A DNA stretch of 5,305 bases from the NCBI GenBank assembly GCA_029821415.1, contig JALGTJ010000198.1, forward strand, positions 1 through 5,305. The letters are read 5' to 3'. The translations under genes were made by a program, and so were the position numbers. Source of the DNA: Candidatus Zipacnadia bacterium. GTDB taxonomy: Bacteria > Armatimonadota > Zipacnadia > Zipacnadales > Zipacnadaceae. Each line of letters starts with the position of its first letter. Position 1 is the stretch's first letter. The notes under the pieces are model-generated. The model saw nothing but the letters and a program-made list of their open reading frames with translations, was not told the origin of the DNA and searched no databases. Positions 4,914 to 5,305 of this stretch are shown piece after piece.

Positions 4914-5305
4914 CGGCCCACAGTCTCAAAGGCGTCTATAAATCGCTCTCGCTCACCGCGATAGCGGATGACATTAGCCACCCCAAATTCGAAAGGCGTC
5001 TCCTCGTGGGTCACCACGGGAGTAGCCTCCCGTGCGTAGCGAACCACTGCCGGCCCCTCTATCGCCGCAATAGCCTTGGTCGCGCGGGCTGTCTCCGGAG
5101 CGTCGCAAGGCACCTCCATACTGAAATTAGGTAGGCAAGTGATGAGGCTGATTTCCTCTAGTGCCTGGTGGGTAGCACCATCGGGGCCGACGGAGATGCC
5201 GCCGTGGGCGTCAGCGATCTTAACATTGAAGTCGTTATAGCCCACCGTAGTACGCAACTGGTCCCAGTTGCGTCCCGTAGCAAACACTCCATACGAGCCA
5301 ATGAA
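4877..5305 (-). CDS. Transketolase, C-terminal subunit: 5' fragment (partial at window edge)
   Basis: The frame enters from the right edge and encodes 128 residues of the pyrimidine-binding transketolase domain (PF02779 type): ATGRNWDQLRTTV, then NVKIADAHGGISVGPDGATH, QALEEISLITCLPN, VPCDAPET and GPAVVRYAR. After FIDAFET (4924-4922) it leaves the family frame, adds 14 unrelated residues (VGRWCRRRCGLLGY) and stops at 4879-4877. In relatives the DAFET segment is followed by roughly 15-20 residues before the CGP motif. Here CGP comes at once in another frame, which suggests a small out-of-frame deletion at about 4922. The protein appears to be the C-terminal half of a split transketolase; the matching thiamine-diphosphate-binding N-terminal subunit would lie beyond 5305. 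DXS-like or pyruvate dehydrogenase E1-beta-like proteins share this domain, but the DAFET and GVEDRYGESGAPWEL stretches favour transketolase. Confidence 0.85.
   Translation of the reverse strand, partial: FIGSYGVFATGRNWDQLRTTVGYNDFNVKIADAHGGISVGPDGATHQALEEISLITCLPNFSMEVPCDAPETARATKAIAAIEGPAVVRYAREATPVVTHEETPFEFGVANVIRYRGERERFIDAFETVGRWCRRRCGLLGY

Noticed and set aside
1..5305. tRNA, rRNA, insertion sequence or attachment site
   Set aside because: No cloverleaf, transposase motif, terminal inverted repeats or integrase was seen by eye on either strand; a tRNA scan could not be run.

Overview
The window looks like bacterial chromosome, moderately GC-rich and densely coding, with no mobile element, RNA gene or CRISPR array that I can see. 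The protein sequences (L25 of the Ctc/TL5 type with a long acidic tail, a split transketolase, an archease) feel closest to Chloroflexota-like or other deep-branching bacteria. That placement rests on recalled family resemblance only and is weak.

Left part, plus strand (1-1709): the 3' end of prs (ribose-phosphate pyrophosphokinase), then rplY/ctc (50S ribosomal protein L25) and pth (peptidyl-tRNA hydrolase). This is the known prs-ctc-pth housekeeping order seen in many Gram-positive and related bacteria. The rplY gene carries an exact 49-bp tandem duplication near its start. It shifts the frame, so the well-placed GTG at 229 runs into a stop at 310, while the rest of the gene is open only from an out-of-register GTG at 260.

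Right part, minus strand (read from 5305 down to 1629): the C-terminal half of a split transketolase, an archease, a sialidase-like beta-propeller protein with five Asp-boxes, and a calcineurin-like metallophosphoesterase. Transketolase and archease overlap by ATGA, and the sialidase-like gene starts 13 bases after the archease stop, so these three look like one transcription unit. The phosphoesterase follows after a 237-base gap holding a perfect short palindrome, and its 3' end overlaps the 3' end of pth by 81 bases, tail to tail. The transketolase frame is broken near 4922. The two parts join at a point where the family normally has an extra stretch of roughly 15-20 residues, which suggests a small out-of-frame deletion.

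The main anomaly is therefore two frame-breaking indels in conserved housekeeping genes within 5.3 kb. The simplest reading is an assembly or sequencing fault in a draft or metagenomic contig; a recent real mutation is the alternative. I do not see convincing evidence for a new defence, mobile or regulatory system here.
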